Assembly (NCBI GenBank): GCA_021613535.1 | Contig: CP075496.1 | Coordinates: forward strand, 4,960,001 to 5,024,000 | Direction of reading: 5' to 3' | Length of the DNA stretch: 64,000 nucleotides | Source of the DNA: Adineta vaga | Lineage: Eukaryota; Rotifera | Shown: in pieces, positions 1 through 11,320 of the stretch | Numbering within the stretch: the stretch's first letter is position 1 | How the letters are laid out: every line of letters begins with the position of its first letter | Notes under the pieces: generated by a model | The model's input: only the letters and a program-made list of their open reading frames with translations | Told to the model about the DNA's origin: nothing | Database searches by the model: none | Position numbers and translations under genes: made by a program

Positions 1-3
1 ACT

Positions 4-1920
4 ATGCAACATTCATCGGTCCAATTAAATGACTTACCTGATGAAATCCTTATAATTATTTTGAAAAAATTGGACTACGATTAAATACTCTATTCTATAA
101 GCGGTGTTAATAAACGGCTCACTACGTTGGTACAAGATACAATTTTTACACGTCATTTAACATTGATGAAATATTTCTCTGATAATTCTTTCCAATCGTT
201 ATCTGATACAATACTTGATCGGTTTTATTCAGAAGTTTTACCTTCGATTCATCATAAAATCCAATGGCTTGATGTTGAATTATCATCTATAGAACGTATT
301 GTTCTTTGTGGAAATTATCCTAATTTATGCAAACTGGGTCTATATAACCTTGAAATAAAAAGAGCGAAACATCTATTTACTGGTAAGACATTTTATCTTA
401 GTTGTCTTTGATTTCTGAACAAATAGTATGCATTGCATTCATCTCACAGTAAATTTGACAGAACTGAGTAAATCATTGAATATTGGATTGATAAAAAATT
501 AGTTTTACCTTTGAATATAGACTCTGAATAAGAATAGAGTCTTTATCAGAAAAAAGGTTGTTTGTAAACATTTCTATTGGAAATAAGGTTTTTCTCAAAT
601 GATGTATATAGACGATTAATTTCTTTGTAAAGGCTTTTGTATTTATATTTAGATGAAACTATTTTCAGCGACTCATTTAAAAATAAGATTATATCGCTTC
701 ATATTAGTACAGATGAAAAGCAAAGTGCAACGAACGATGATAATACAAACTTATAGATATCTTTACCGTGTTCAACAATCTACAGGAATTCAAATTCGAT
801 TCAAATTCAATTAATCCTATACACTCATCGTTTGATATTTCACCTCCAAATTTTATTTCTTCAACTCTGTTAGAATTACATGTTAATGTAACCCATTTCT
901 ACGACTGTATTTGTTTACTTGATGAACGTTTTTCTCAACTTCAGGCCCTTTATGTTAACACTATTTGGATTCGTCGTTCTTCACTTCGAACAATCAATAA
1001 TATGGTAGATTATTTGCATTAATATCTAATTTATTCAAATGATATTCTATTTTTTTTAGGAAAATTTACTGAATTTAAAATGCTTTTCTTTACGTTGTGA
1101 TACTATTACAGTTCATTACGATGAATTAATTCTTCCACTTTTACATAGAATGATAAATATAGAAAAACTTGATTTATATCTTCAAATTACTGACAGGAAA
1201 ATGTATATTGATGGAAATGATTTGAAAAGAAATATTATCAGTCATATGTCACAATTAAATCGATTTAAATTTAACATTCACTCAACTGTTTATGATCATA
1301 AAGAAATTAGTTTATTATCAAATGAAGATATTCGACATACATTCAATGATTTTCAAAATAGTAAAATTATTTCTTGTGTTGATTATTTTCCCGAAATGGA
1401 ACGAGGCCAATGCCATATTTATTCATATCCGTATGAATTAAAAGAATATCACCAAATAACAAATAATTTTCCAGGTGGATCATTTAAACATGTTCGTGAA
1501 ATATCATTATTTGATGTACGACCTTTTGAACATAAGTTTTTTCTTCAAATTTCTCAATCGTTTCCACTTATCAAAAAATTAACATTGGTTAATGAGAAAC
1601 CACAAAATGATAAACGAAATACAAAATTAGATGATAAAGATCAACATTCATCAACGAGTGAATATCCACATCTTGCTTATCTTAATCTTGAGGAAGCACA
1701 TGATGATTACATCGAACAATTTCTTGTTCATACAAAGACCTTTCTACCAAATAATGTTTATCTCTCTGTCGATTATCAAGTACTGAAAAGGGTGACACAA
1801 CATTTTAAAAGAAATACAACGCGAATAAATTGCGTTAAACTAGATTATTTATGTCTAATTGGAAAATGTCGAATTCCTAAATATGTAAGAGAATATTTTC
1901 CTCATACAAAAATGTTATGA
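4..1920 (+). pseudogene. F-box protein pseudogene (bdelloid-type)
   Basis: Reads as a three-exon F-box gene. Exon 1 runs from the ATG at 4 to about 382, exon 2 from about 653 to 1004, and exon 3 from 1060 to 1920. The N-terminus carries an F-box core (LNDLPDEILIIILKKLD) that would bind Skp1 in an SCF ubiquitin ligase; the rest would be the substrate-binding part. Two lesions are visible. Codon 27 is TAA at 82-84, inside the F-box. In exon 2 the reading frame changes: frame 1 (mod 3) is coherent up to about 750 and hits TAG at 754, while frame 0 is coherent from about 750 onward. Exon 3 is open for 287 codons and ends normally. The family assignment is from memory of bdelloid F-box proteins. 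The gene could instead be a null allele or contain assembly errors, but two independent lesions favour a pseudogene. Confidence 0.7.
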
Positions 1921-2055
1921 GTGTCATCAATGATTATTTAAATAAAATTTTCAAATGCTGTTTAATTAATAGAGAATAAAAAATATTGAAATGAAACGAG
2001 AAAATAAAGAGACAAGTGAACATCATTAAATTTAATGATGAGACAATTTATTTTT

Positions 2056-2345
2056 TTAGAATACTTGAAAATACTTCTTAACTTGTTGTTCAGCTTTTGG
2101 ACAAATAATGGTAGCATATCGTATTCAACATCATCACTAAAAAAAGCATTTATGAATGAATGAAAGGATAAGAAATTTAACTTACTCATTCGAATTGATG
2201 AAATTATTGTACTCGATAGCAAACCATTTAGGATCTTTATCGTTATCAGGTGATGTGCTTCTTTCTCTATTATTTCGTTCGTTTTGCTTGATGCTCAATG
2301 GTTGAATTCAACTCGTTAGTTCCTTTTGAATGAATCCTTTTTAGT
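2056..2345 (-). pseudogene. decayed coding remnant, minus strand
   Basis: On the minus strand one frame reads NRERSTSPDNDKDPKWFAIE, continues into a plausible GTAAGT donor near 2186, and resumes after a TTTTTTAG acceptor near 2142. Upstream the coherent text needs a frame change next to in-frame stops. The composition is protein-like rather than low complexity, but I recognise no family and see no start. It is most likely a fragment of a lost gene; chance is possible. Confidence 0.25.
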
Positions 2346-2431
2346 AAAATATTCGTAGTTCAAACCTGATGAATTTTGATCAACTACTGCTGGACTATTT
2401 GGAACATCAATGAAAAAAACTATTAGGAAGT

Positions 2432-3027
2432 TTATCAATGTCCAACAGAATTAAAGTTGTACAGTAATTTGGACGAAATACTGGTAGAAAAGTGAATAAA
2501 AAAGAATTAAGTGCTAAACTCTTTCCATCTTCATCTAAAGGTAAAAAAATAAACTATAATAATTCTATTTTTGTCATCTTATGCTTTAATCTTTTTCTGT
2601 TTTATAATTCGTTATATTTAACACTCAGTGCTAGGGATAAATAATAAAAAGTAGACAGAATGTAATTTGATGAATTCATTTATATTGGACGCTTCTTTTT
2701 TATAGATGGTTTATTCTTGTATTTTTTTCCAATGTCAATGTCATAAATGTTTATTGACAATCTTCTCTTTGTTTATCATGCATACCACATCCTGCTTATT
2801 CCAGATTTGTTTTAGAAAATGCAAATCATATGGCATTGATTGATCATCTATTTTGATATACATTTGGTCTCCCTGATACACTCTCGCCTAAACTTTTCCA
2901 TCTTTGTGCTCGATATAGCCCATAACAACAGAAATCAACTGACAATGTTTCAAATAAACGGCACGTTCAAACTGATATTTTATCTCAAAATGATTTTTTA
3001 TTTATCATTACTATGGAAGCTTTATGA
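2432..3027 (+). pseudogene. decayed coding remnant, plus strand
   Basis: Two coherent stretches lie on the plus strand. The first, about 2432-2541, includes FGRNTGRKVNKKELSAKLF after an in-frame TAA at 2465-2467. The second, about 2815-3027, is in one frame and reads through TGA at 2854 and TAA at 2923 to a final TGA at 3025; it includes LPDTLSPKLFHLCARYSP. Both have protein-like composition with scattered stops, as expected of an old pseudogene. The family is not recognised. Confidence 0.35.
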
Positions 3028-3033
3028 GTGATT

Positions 3034-3070
3034 AGGGTGTGGGTGTCTCTTCTTCACTCACTCACACCCT
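3034..3070. repeat. short inverted repeat (hairpin) between two gene remnants
   Basis: AGGGTGTG at 3034-3041 is the exact reverse complement of CACACCCT at 3063-3070, with a 21-nt pyrimidine-rich loop. It sits between the end of the plus-strand remnant and the end of the minus-strand remnant, where a shared terminator or a rearrangement joint could lie. Confidence 0.4.
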
Positions 3071-3560
3071 CATCGATGACCATTCAACGCAGGAAATTGT
3101 GCATCAATGCAATCTGCTTGAAGTATATGTTCTTCAAGTCCATCGAGAAGAAAATATATTGATGAAATGAATCCAGCATTAGTAACAAGTTGAACAAAAT
3201 GTGAATAATGGTTCTTCAGAAACTAGTCTTAAATTGTTTGACATTACTAACAGCTTAAATAACATTATTCGTAATTTTCTGAACACATGATGCAAATTCA
3301 GTAGCATTTAAATGAAAATATCCAAGACCGTGTGTTGGATTATCCATTGTATAATCAGCCGCACCAAACCATAATAGAGAAATATCTATATGCAACCGAT
3401 GTCCATCAATTGTACTCTCAGATTGATGCTACATCTTGCGCATACTGATGTAAATAACGATCCAAATGCGTAAGGAAACAAATATTGCATCTGTATCAGC
3501 AATTCCCTGAAGTTGAGTTAAAACTATCGAACGAATGTTCGGGCAATGATATTGTGTTCT
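3070..3560 (-). pseudogene. decayed coding remnant, minus strand, unknown family
   Basis: Read from 3560 downward, all three minus frames in turn give coherent protein text: CPNIRSIVLTQLQGIADTDA, then THLDRYLHQYAQDV in a second frame, then DGHRLHIDISLLWFGAADYT and following residues in a third. After an in-frame TAA the last part, HFVQLVTNAGFISSIYFLLD and on to LNGHR, ends at TGA 3070-3072. At least two frameshifts and two internal stops are needed, so this is a degraded gene. I cannot name the family. Confidence 0.45.
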
Positions 3561-3599
3561 GAAATAGTATCACATAGGCAGATGAATGGAAGACTGTAC

Positions 3600-4450
3600 T
3601 AAATATCAGAATAACAGTAACAATATTACAAAGAAGGTAGTGTGATAACGATGACATTCTGTCACAATATATTTTGTCTTCAGATTCAATAAATATCCTA
3701 TATTTTCTATATATTATTTATAAAAGAGACAGTGCCATCTGCGTTTATAATAGCAAAAATCACATATATTTTGTCCTATTCAAGAAGATAAATGAGAAAT
3801 ACCTTATCGTTTTTCTATTAAATGATACAATTCAAAAGAAGTTTAGTTCTAACATAAGAGAATCTATTATGTATTCATGCTGACTAAGAACATATGAAAA
3901 ATATCAGATTTGTCTATGTTGCTTATCTGAAAAATCATGAAACCTTTTTAAACGATCTTTTTCTAGTTCTTAATAACATATATTTAGGTAACAATTTAAT
4001 GCGATTAACGCACTAAGACAGTGAATATTAGGAACTGAATCACAATATCATTTGTTTGATCAAGAATTTTACCGTTATTATGTATGATTAAATCGTTAGT
4101 TGATAACATACTGAGTTTCTTATAATTCTTCATAAGCATTCGTTGGTTTTTACCTAATTACAGTACAAAAAAAGTAATAAATATACTATATAAATATTAT
4201 TTGAATGTTCTTCCTTTTCTTTTATTATTACGGTAAATCATGATGATTATGTTTCTAGACGTCATCCAAGATCGTACATAATAGTTGGAGAAATGAAAAG
4301 AACAGTAGGGATACCAAAAATGTCTATGGATCAGATAAAAGAATATATTGACGTCAATATATATAATATCATGAAACGGAAAAAGTCATAAACGAAATAT
4401 TGAATTCTTTCTTTTTTCATACTGTGACTTAATTTAGATTTAGGAAGTGA
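3600..4450. other. intergenic, nothing recognised
   Basis: AT-rich sequence with only short low-complexity open frames on both strands. No gene, RNA or repeat could be supported. Confidence 0.5.
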
Positions 4451-4456
4451 ACATGG

Positions 4457-4463
4457 TATAAAT
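4457..4463 (+). promoter_or_regulatory. TATA box of the EGF/VWA gene
   Basis: TATAAAT lies 57 nt upstream of the ATG at 4514, a suitable distance for transcription starting about 30 nt downstream with a short leader. Confidence 0.4.
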
Positions 4464-4513
4464 ACTGAAGTAGAATACAAGAATAAATTTATTTGTGTCA
4501 AGAAAAGTATACA

Positions 4514-5069
4514 ATGCAAGTAAATTCTATATTACTGTCAATCGTCTATTTGTAAGTTATTTATTGATTATAATCCGTTTATCACGATGATTTTCTCTAT
4601 CTAGATCAGTGCTACTAATGCTAGTCACGTGTAAGTTTTTCGAAACTATGTCTATATGTATATTGAATGATTATCATTCTGTCTTGATTTTTAGGTGTTA
4701 CTACACAAGCACAATCAGCTCCAAGCTGTGGATGTTGTCCTTCAGAAAGATGTTCAGGTCAACCTGTTTATTGCTCATCGAATGTTGATTGTGATTGTTT
4801 AATGATGACCGTAACAGGTGGAGGTATGTGTGCTAATACAGTTTTACCTTGTTCGAATTTAACTCGCTGTGGAAATGATAATCAAACATGTTCGGTACCA
4901 AATACAGTCTGTGTTAATAATACACGATGTGGTGTACCGGTCTGCTATCCAATCGCTCAAGCAACACCAAAAGTTTGTCCACCAGTCGTTTCAAGATATA
5001 CTCCTACTACAAGTAAGTTCATTCGATTCTTCATCAGTTTAAAAAACGACAAATTTTTCTATTTTCAGC

Positions 5070-5106
<37 letters not shown>

Positions 5107-6049
5107 GTAACTACAAGGTCATCTAACATAAATGCTTGTTTAAATGGCGCTCTATGCTTAAACAATGTAAGTTATCAATTTGAACTTGAGATAAATTCTT
5201 TCTGAGTTAGTCAATGGTCGTAGTATCTTGAGTCCCTGCAAAACTATGCTTTAGATCGTATACACTACTAGAATTTTTATCTTGTATTATTAATAGGGAA
5301 CGTGTCAAACAACTGGTAGCAGTTTTTTCTGTATATGCCATGTATTATATTATGGTCCTCGTTGCGAATATTATGGCGCACCTGATTTGGGTATTGACGG
5401 AATCCTGAATGGAACAAGTAATAGCAGTGATCCTACAGTAGAAAATGTACTGAATCGAAACAATTGGACTAATATTGTTGCTGTTATTGATGTAACTGGT
5501 TCCATGAAACCCTGTGCTGCAGCTGTTTATAAATGGATGACCTTATCTTATGAACGAGTGAATAAAATTCAATATTATGTCTTCTTCAATGATGGAGATA
5601 ATAAACCTGATATGAATAAAACAATTGGTAGTACAGGTGGTATCTATGGTGTTGATACGACTAATTTGGCAACAGTTATAGGTGTAATGAAAACCGCCAT
5701 GTATAACGGAGATGGAGGTGATGGTCCTGAAAATGACATTGAAGCACTTCTGTATGGTATTAGACAATGTCCAAATTGTTCCAATACAATTCTTGTAGCT
5801 GACAATCAAGTAACACCAAGAGATATGATCTTATTAAGAAATGTTACACGACCAGTTAAAGTTATTGTTTGTCAATTAGCTGGAACTCCTTTAAATACAA
5901 ACTTGATCAATATTGCTTTGAATACAGGTGGTTCAATTCATACTCTTGAAGAAGATATAATTAATTTATCCGGTATTCCGATCAATGGAACTATTACGAT
6001 TGGAGCTCGACTATATAGAAGAACAAGTTCTGGTTATATCTTAGTTTAA
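4514..6049 (+). CDS. secreted EGF-like / von Willebrand A domain protein
   Basis: Five exons: 4514-4551, 4605-4630, 4695-5012, 5069-5166 and 5297-6049, giving 410 aa with consistent phases. Residues 1-21 form a hydrophobic signal peptide. A Cys-rich N-terminal third is followed by a poly-Thr stretch encoded by an ACA repeat, then a single EGF-like motif (CLNGALCLNNGTCQTTGS followed by CICHVLYYGPRCE). A VWA-type domain begins at about residue 190; its MIDAS-like loop is VIDVTGSM. VWA domains bind protein partners through a metal ion, so a secreted adhesion or matrix role is inferred. The start was chosen because it yields the signal peptide and lies just downstream of a TATA box. The exact family is unknown. 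Confidence 0.8.
5069..5107 (+). repeat. (CAA)n microsatellite encoding poly-Thr
   Basis: About 12 CAA units begin immediately after the splice acceptor of exon 4 of the EGF/VWA gene and are read as ACA (Thr) codons. Length variation would change the Thr linker without shifting the frame. Confidence 0.85.
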
Positions 6050-6107
6050 TACTTGAAAAGAACTATGAGTATTAAATATTTATATCATCATATGTACTTT
6101 ATTATTT

Positions 6108-6400
6108 TCAATGATATGAAATGGTTTTTATTGTCATTTTTAATATTTTTATTTTATCAAATAAAAAATTTGCAAATCCGAAGAATATTTTCTCTCTATC
6201 AATAACTTGACGACCATATGAAACATATTGTTGAATCTTCAGAATTGCTTTGTCCCATTTGTTCAAGTGCGACAGATGACGCTGCAGTCGACAGAGTTTA
6301 TCTTCTTTATTCAATTAATTTTCTATCAAGAATCCTAACATACAACTCATATATTTGCTCTTTTTCTTCGAAGATAGCATGAAAATAGCTAGAAAAGAAA
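6108..6400 (-). pseudogene. possible gene fragment, minus strand
   Basis: One minus-strand frame (6108-6314) contains protein-like text including LNKWDKAILKIQQYVSYGRQ. An adjacent stretch in another frame, just after a TTCTAG acceptor near 6398, reads YFHAIFEEKEQIYELYVRIL before a stop. The two do not join in frame without a shift. It may be a small fragment, an unrecognised short gene or chance. The rest of 6050-6571 shows nothing. Confidence 0.25.
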
Positions 6401-6571
6401 GTTTTTACCTCTAACCTTCTTTCATTCTATTATTGATTGATTGTCGGCTGCTTTAGATGAGTCATACGTCGGCGCACGCTCAACTTATGCATGTGCATGA
6501 TATTCTTCTACCTACCTTTGATTCATGATTTCTTTCTCCTTATTTCTTAATTATATCTTACAGATGTGTTG

Positions 6572-7516
6572 ATGTCCTTACCAACACATTTGACTACTGA
6601 TACTTCACCATTACCTTTTTTCTGTTCATCGAATTCCTTTGTTTTCTATCTCGGTAAGTTGAAAATCGATAACTTTTTACTTTTTTTTTACTGCATACTT
6701 ACTTGCTTTCTTCAAGATGATCCCACCACCTTTTCTCAAGTATTAACACTCTACAACCCATACGATTTTGTTGTGCGTTACAAAGGTTACTGAAGATGTC
6801 TTTTTCTCTTTTATGTGTTATCTTATAACAAGAAAAAAACGTTATCTTCTAGTGCTATGCACAGCTCCACGAATATATTCGATTGCCGAACCACAAGGAG
6901 AAGTTCATCCACAACATTCAGTTGATACGTAAGGAATAATGAAGATTACTTTTTTATGTAAAATTTACTCTTCTTTACAGAATTATTCGTCTTCTTGATC
7001 CATCATCTTCATCATCAAATCAAAATGTTGTACATAAAATTCGTATACAATATTTCGATCGTCGAAAACCACAAGATCTCATTGGTAAACGAGATATTAC
7101 TTGTACTATTCTATCTTATAAGCCATCCGAAGAGAATTTCGATGACGACAATCATCATACATCCGATCGAATGAAAACATCAGTCGCAGCTACAAATCCT
7201 TCTCCACAAGATACACGTAAATAAATTAACCATGTCGATTTTCTATAATATTTCTATTCTTTTTTTCAAGGAGATCCATTAGTTATAACTATTTTAAGTA
7301 TTCTTGGTATCATCTGTGCTATCGTACTTATTTTACCAGACGATGAAGGTAAAATAGATACATATTTACCATCTTATTTACATATAACAGCAAATTCAAA
7401 AGTAATAGCTAGTTATATTCTTGGTAAGAATATTGTTTGACATTTTTATTGAGAAAAAATTCGTTATTGAATATTGTTTCCTAGGTCTTTTAACTGTCGT
7501 CTTTATTCGTCGATAA
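6572..7516 (+). CDS. MOSPD1: MOSPD1/3-like MSP-domain membrane protein
   Basis: Six exons: 6572-6653, 6717-6785, 6853-6928, 6981-7216, 7271-7423 and 7485-7516, giving 215 aa, about the size of human MOSPD1. The first half is an MSP (VAP-like) domain with the family signature DDPTTFSQVLTLYNPYDF and VLCTAPRKY. The C-terminal half has two hydrophobic segments (VITILSILGIICAIVLI and the last 20 residues, ending GLLTVVFIRR) that match MOSPD1/3, not the single tail anchor of VAPs. Known family members sit in the ER membrane and bind FFAT-type motifs at contact sites. A splice acceptor (TTACAG) ends 8 nt before the chosen ATG. The neighbour TMEM104 follows 148 nt downstream on the same strand. Confidence 0.88.
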
Positions 7517-7664
7517 TTTTCTTGCTGAATTATTTTTTCATGCATTTATGTTTGTCTTCTTTAATATTGTCATTGGTGCTAATATACAAAGATGTTTTTT
7601 TGTCAATATAGAAGATCGAGTTTTGAATATTTCTAGATAATATATAGATATTCATATACAAAAA

Positions 7665-9905
7665 ATGCATTCTTCAAGATCGAAACCTGTCGATGGATCA
7701 TTTTCCCAAAGTGTAAGTGAATAGTTTAATTTTTTTGTTGATTTTAAATGAAGAATAAATCTTTTCTAGACTGGAATGATCTATATTTTCAATATTATTG
7801 TTGGTACGGGTGCATTGGCTCTTCCAAAAGCTTTTCATGAAGGTGGTTATGTATTAAGTACTTTATTATTATTAATCTTAGCTTTCTTCAGGTAAACATT
7901 CTTCATGAAATTTTCTCTTTAGAAACAAAATGTTTTGTTTTTCTACTGTAGTTATATATCAGCAACATATATGATTGAAGCTATGGCTATTGCAAATTTT
8001 ATGCGAAGAAAAACAGTCAATCGTGTATGTCGAGATTGGTTTTATTTGAATCTAATCGAATCGAGTTTGTAATTTAGCGTCTCGGCACAATTATTACTGC
8101 AAATAGTGATGACGAAGACGTTGTTGATCAATCAGATCGAGCAGCATTGTTACCATCTGCAATCAATAGTGAAGGTAGATATTTCATGATTGGTTATGAA
8201 TGATTGATGATATGACTTCATATAGATGTGTATATTTCAACGGGAACTGATGAACGACATGATTTTGATATTGTCGAAAAAATTGAAATGGTACGTAGTC
8301 AAAGATGTTCATATTTTTAATGATAAGAAGAATATGCATTGTCAACAAACGTCCCTGCTGATGTGTGAATGCCTGAAACGTAGAGCTAAGTCTGTAAATA
8401 GATCATTTATCGATCGAGTCATGATATACCAGTTGGAAGTTGAATTCTATGAGAGATATTCTTTAGAGAAGAGAAGAAGACTTTGATGATAATTAATGAG
8501 TATCATAAGATCAATTGAAAAATGTCTCAACTATCTTTTGATACTTTAGGGTGAAATGGCGAACATGTTTTTGAATAAATGTAAGTTTATTTTGACGGTT
8601 GAATTTCTATTTATCATTGGTGGATATTTTAGTGGGTTTGATAATCTTTTATTTCTGCATATCATTATATCTCTTCGGAGATTTGGCAATTTATGGTTCA
8701 GCTGTTCCTAAATCGATTCGAGATGCTATCTGGTTTGTTCTTATTAACGAAGGAATTTCCTTTAATCATAAGATCTATCTCTATTTCAGTACATATGAAC
8801 CAGTGAATTGTACAAATATGACAATCGATGATTTATGTTGGGAAAGCTCGACATTAACACGACACCATGTTTATCAAATCTTTGTGGTAGAAGAAGATAA
8901 AAGATTTTCTTCCTTTTTGAATTTCAATATTTTAGGCTGTCTTCTTTTGTACGTTGGGTTTATTTGTATTTGGTAATGCACAAAAAACAAAACTTCTTCA
9001 AATGATTACAACTTTATGTCGTTGGGCAGGTAAATCGAACAAGTTGATCATTGAAATAATACGTTTCTTATTCTTTAGCTTTCCTTTCCATGATTATTCT
9101 TTGTATTGTCCATCTTGCCAATAGACCCAGTACTGAACAACCAATTCGTCCAGCTGTATTTCATTTTCGTAGTCTTCCACCACTATTCGGCATTTGTGTC
9201 TACAGTTTTGTATGTATCCATATATTATTTCTCTGTTTCATTGGTTTTATATTTTAGATGTGTCACCATTCAATTCCAAGTATAATAGCACCAATACGTT
9301 CAAAAAATAAACTTAAATCTCTTTTCGCATATGATTATATATGTATCGCTTTATTCTATTTATTATTATCATTAACAGCTGTATTTACATTTGAATCATT
9401 TGAAGATCTTTATACATTAAATTTTCGCCCAAAAACACATTGTTCTCAATCAAAAGTTAATGTGCCTACAGTACTAGCATATTTCATTATGTTATTTCCT
9501 GTATTTACATTAAGTTCAAGTTTTCCAATTATTGGAATTACATTAAGAAATAATCTAGAAACAGTTTTAAAATCATGTATGAAAGTTGGACGTCGCCAAC
9601 GTATATTACTTGTTATCTTTGTTCTTCTACTACCTTGTGCAGTTAGTATAGTAACAGAAAATATTAATTTTCTTGTTGGTTTTACTGGTTCATATGCTGG
9701 TGTTGCTGTTCAATATGTTATACCTTCATTATTAGTTTATAATGCACGACGTCAAGCACAAATCAAACTGCGACGGCCGATTCATTTCGCTAATCAATCT
9801 GTTTTTCAAAATAAATTTTGGGTTTTTACTGTTCTAATATGGGCATGGTTAGCAATCATTGTTATTACAATATATAACATACTTCCCGCGAGAATTTTCA
9901 TGTAA
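7665..9905 (+). CDS. TMEM104: TMEM104-like multi-pass transporter
   Basis: Eleven exons: 7665-7712, 7770-7891, 7952-8024, 8078-8174, 8226-8290, 8550-8580, 8633-8732, 8790-8886, 8936-9029, 9079-9209 and 9258-9905, giving 501 aa (human about 496). The N-terminus has the amino acid/auxin permease-like start IFNIIVGTGALALPKAF. Other TMEM104 landmarks are EKIEMGEMANMFLNKLGLII, LFGDLAIYGSAVP, FGICVYSFMCHHSIPS and GFTGSYAGVAVQYVIPSLLV. About ten or eleven hydrophobic segments are present. It belongs to the SLC32/36/38-like superfamily; its substrate is not known. The 259-nt intron 8291-8549 is longer than its neighbours. A TTTCTAG acceptor lies 28 nt upstream of the ATG, suggesting the leader is trans-spliced. 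Confidence 0.9.
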
Positions 9906-11160
9906 TTAATTGTTAGTATGAGATTCTATAATAATTATATTTTCGGTAATTCTTATGTAATTGACATTGAACTTGCATTTCTTTTTTTGGTGCTATATGT
10001 GTCTGACAATCGATCGAATCTAAATTATAGTAAATAGTCATGTAGGCTGATTTTTTTCTGTTATTTTTGTTATATTTTTCTTGTTGTTGTTGTCGTTGTT
10101 GATAATGATATCTTTTTTCTATGTTTCTTTCAACGAATAAAAAACAACGATATGGATAGAATTTTCAAATTAATTTCTTTATCGAACGATTAGTTTTTCG
10201 TCGAGAAATAACAATTCAAACTTTATCAGCTGTAAATATTGTATGGTTGACTTATTCTAATGATATATGACACTTAAGTAAAGTCCTTAAAATACTGAAT
10301 ATTCAACTGACTTTTGGCTTACTATAAACATGCATTTTCTGGAAGAAAGTCGAAAGTTTTCGCTATTTTTTGCTTTTTACCTTTAAATAACAAGAGTTAT
10401 ATCACAGAGGTCATCACGTATATCGATAAAACGTGACTTATCATTAGAAAAGAAAGACGCCATATGATGTTATTGTTATATAAAAATGATATCAGTATTT
10501 AGCAATGTTCGAGAATCGTAATAAAAAAATATTGACTGAATAATGAGTATATATCGAAAAATCTCCATCAATCTCGATGTAACAAACTATTCTATACTCT
10601 TCGAAGGATTCACTCAAACAACAACAACAACAAAAAGTGTCGCGGAATATGTGTTGTTTAGATTGATAACAAATATCAAAGATTTTCTGATAAAAGATTG
10701 CAGAGAGAGAGAGAGAAACATGTTTTTGTTTGGCAGAGCTAAAATTAAACTAACAATTTTAAGTCAGAATTCAAAGATTGAAAGAAGATTCATTTGAAGA
10801 GCGAAAATCACGAAATCTACGTACGAACTTAACTATATCAAATGATTATATAATTCTTAGTTATTCTGTTATTATTTTCCATTGATTTTTATTTGATCAT
10901 AAGATCATGACGATGCACTTTAGTCATTTATATAATATTCTATTGCTTTATTCGTTTGTAGTATACTTCTTCCCGTTGCATCGCATAGTTTTTTTTCTCT
11001 CTTTCTTTCCTTCTATATTTTTTTACCAACTGCGTAGAATCGACTCGTAATCATGGTTCTTTCTTTCTTTCGGGATCCATGCCTTTACTTCGTGATGAGG
11101 ATAACGTTGGGAGAAAAAAAAAAGAAATAACGCTTGTTTTTTTTCCCTTTTTCTCTTCCT
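9906..11160. other. intergenic upstream of ferritin
   Basis: About 1.25 kb with a (CAA)n run near 10617, a short (GA)n run near 10702 and pyrimidine-rich tracts near 10990-11150. An 84-codon open frame at 10543-10797 contains the repeat and looks non-coding. No gene was recognised. Confidence 0.5.
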
Positions 11161-11164
11161 TTTC

Positions 11165-11202
11165 TATATAAAATACGTAACTAGTCGTTATTTTTCTTCA
11201 GT
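11165..11202 (+). promoter_or_regulatory. ferritin core promoter (TATA + initiator)
   Basis: TATATAAAA starts at 11165. The initiator-like TCAGT at 11198-11202 puts a start-site A at 11200, 35 nt downstream. The lipid-carrier gene at 34.8 kb has the same arrangement. The start site is inferred. Confidence 0.55.
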
Positions 11203-11210
11203 CAGTTGGT

Positions 11211-11251
11211 CGATTTGTTTTGCAGCAGCAGTGACTGTTCGTTACAAATCG
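11211..11251 (+). promoter_or_regulatory. iron-responsive element (IRE) in the ferritin 5' UTR
   Basis: The RNA folds by eye into a canonical IRE. The apical loop is CAGUGA (11229-11234). The upper 5-bp stem is AGCAG (11224-11228) with CUGUU (11235-11239), one G-U pair included. A single C bulge at 11223 lies 5 nt before the loop. After a G-C and a U-G pair and a 2x2 mismatch, the lower stem is a perfect 8 bp: CGATTTGT (11211-11218) with ACAAATCG (11244-11251). It starts about 12 nt from the predicted cap, the cap-proximal position that IRP1 needs to block translation when iron is low. Confidence 0.88.
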
Positions 11252-11320
11252 TGTGTTTTATCAAATCAAACTTATAACTCATCGAATTCATTTTAAATAT
11301 TCAATTAACAAATTCAAATC

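Noticed and set aside
3674-3883. 69-codon plus-strand frame
   Set aside because: Low-complexity Ile/Tyr/Phe/Lys composition typical of AT-rich non-coding DNA.
8291-8549. Open frame through the longer TMEM104 intron
   Set aside because: Clean GT..AG ends and exact TMEM104 continuity across it (KIEM to GEMANMF) show it is an intron.
10543-10797. 84-codon open frame upstream of ferritin
   Set aside because: Contains microsatellite-coded runs (Thr and Arg-Glu), has no family resemblance and no splice context. Judged chance.
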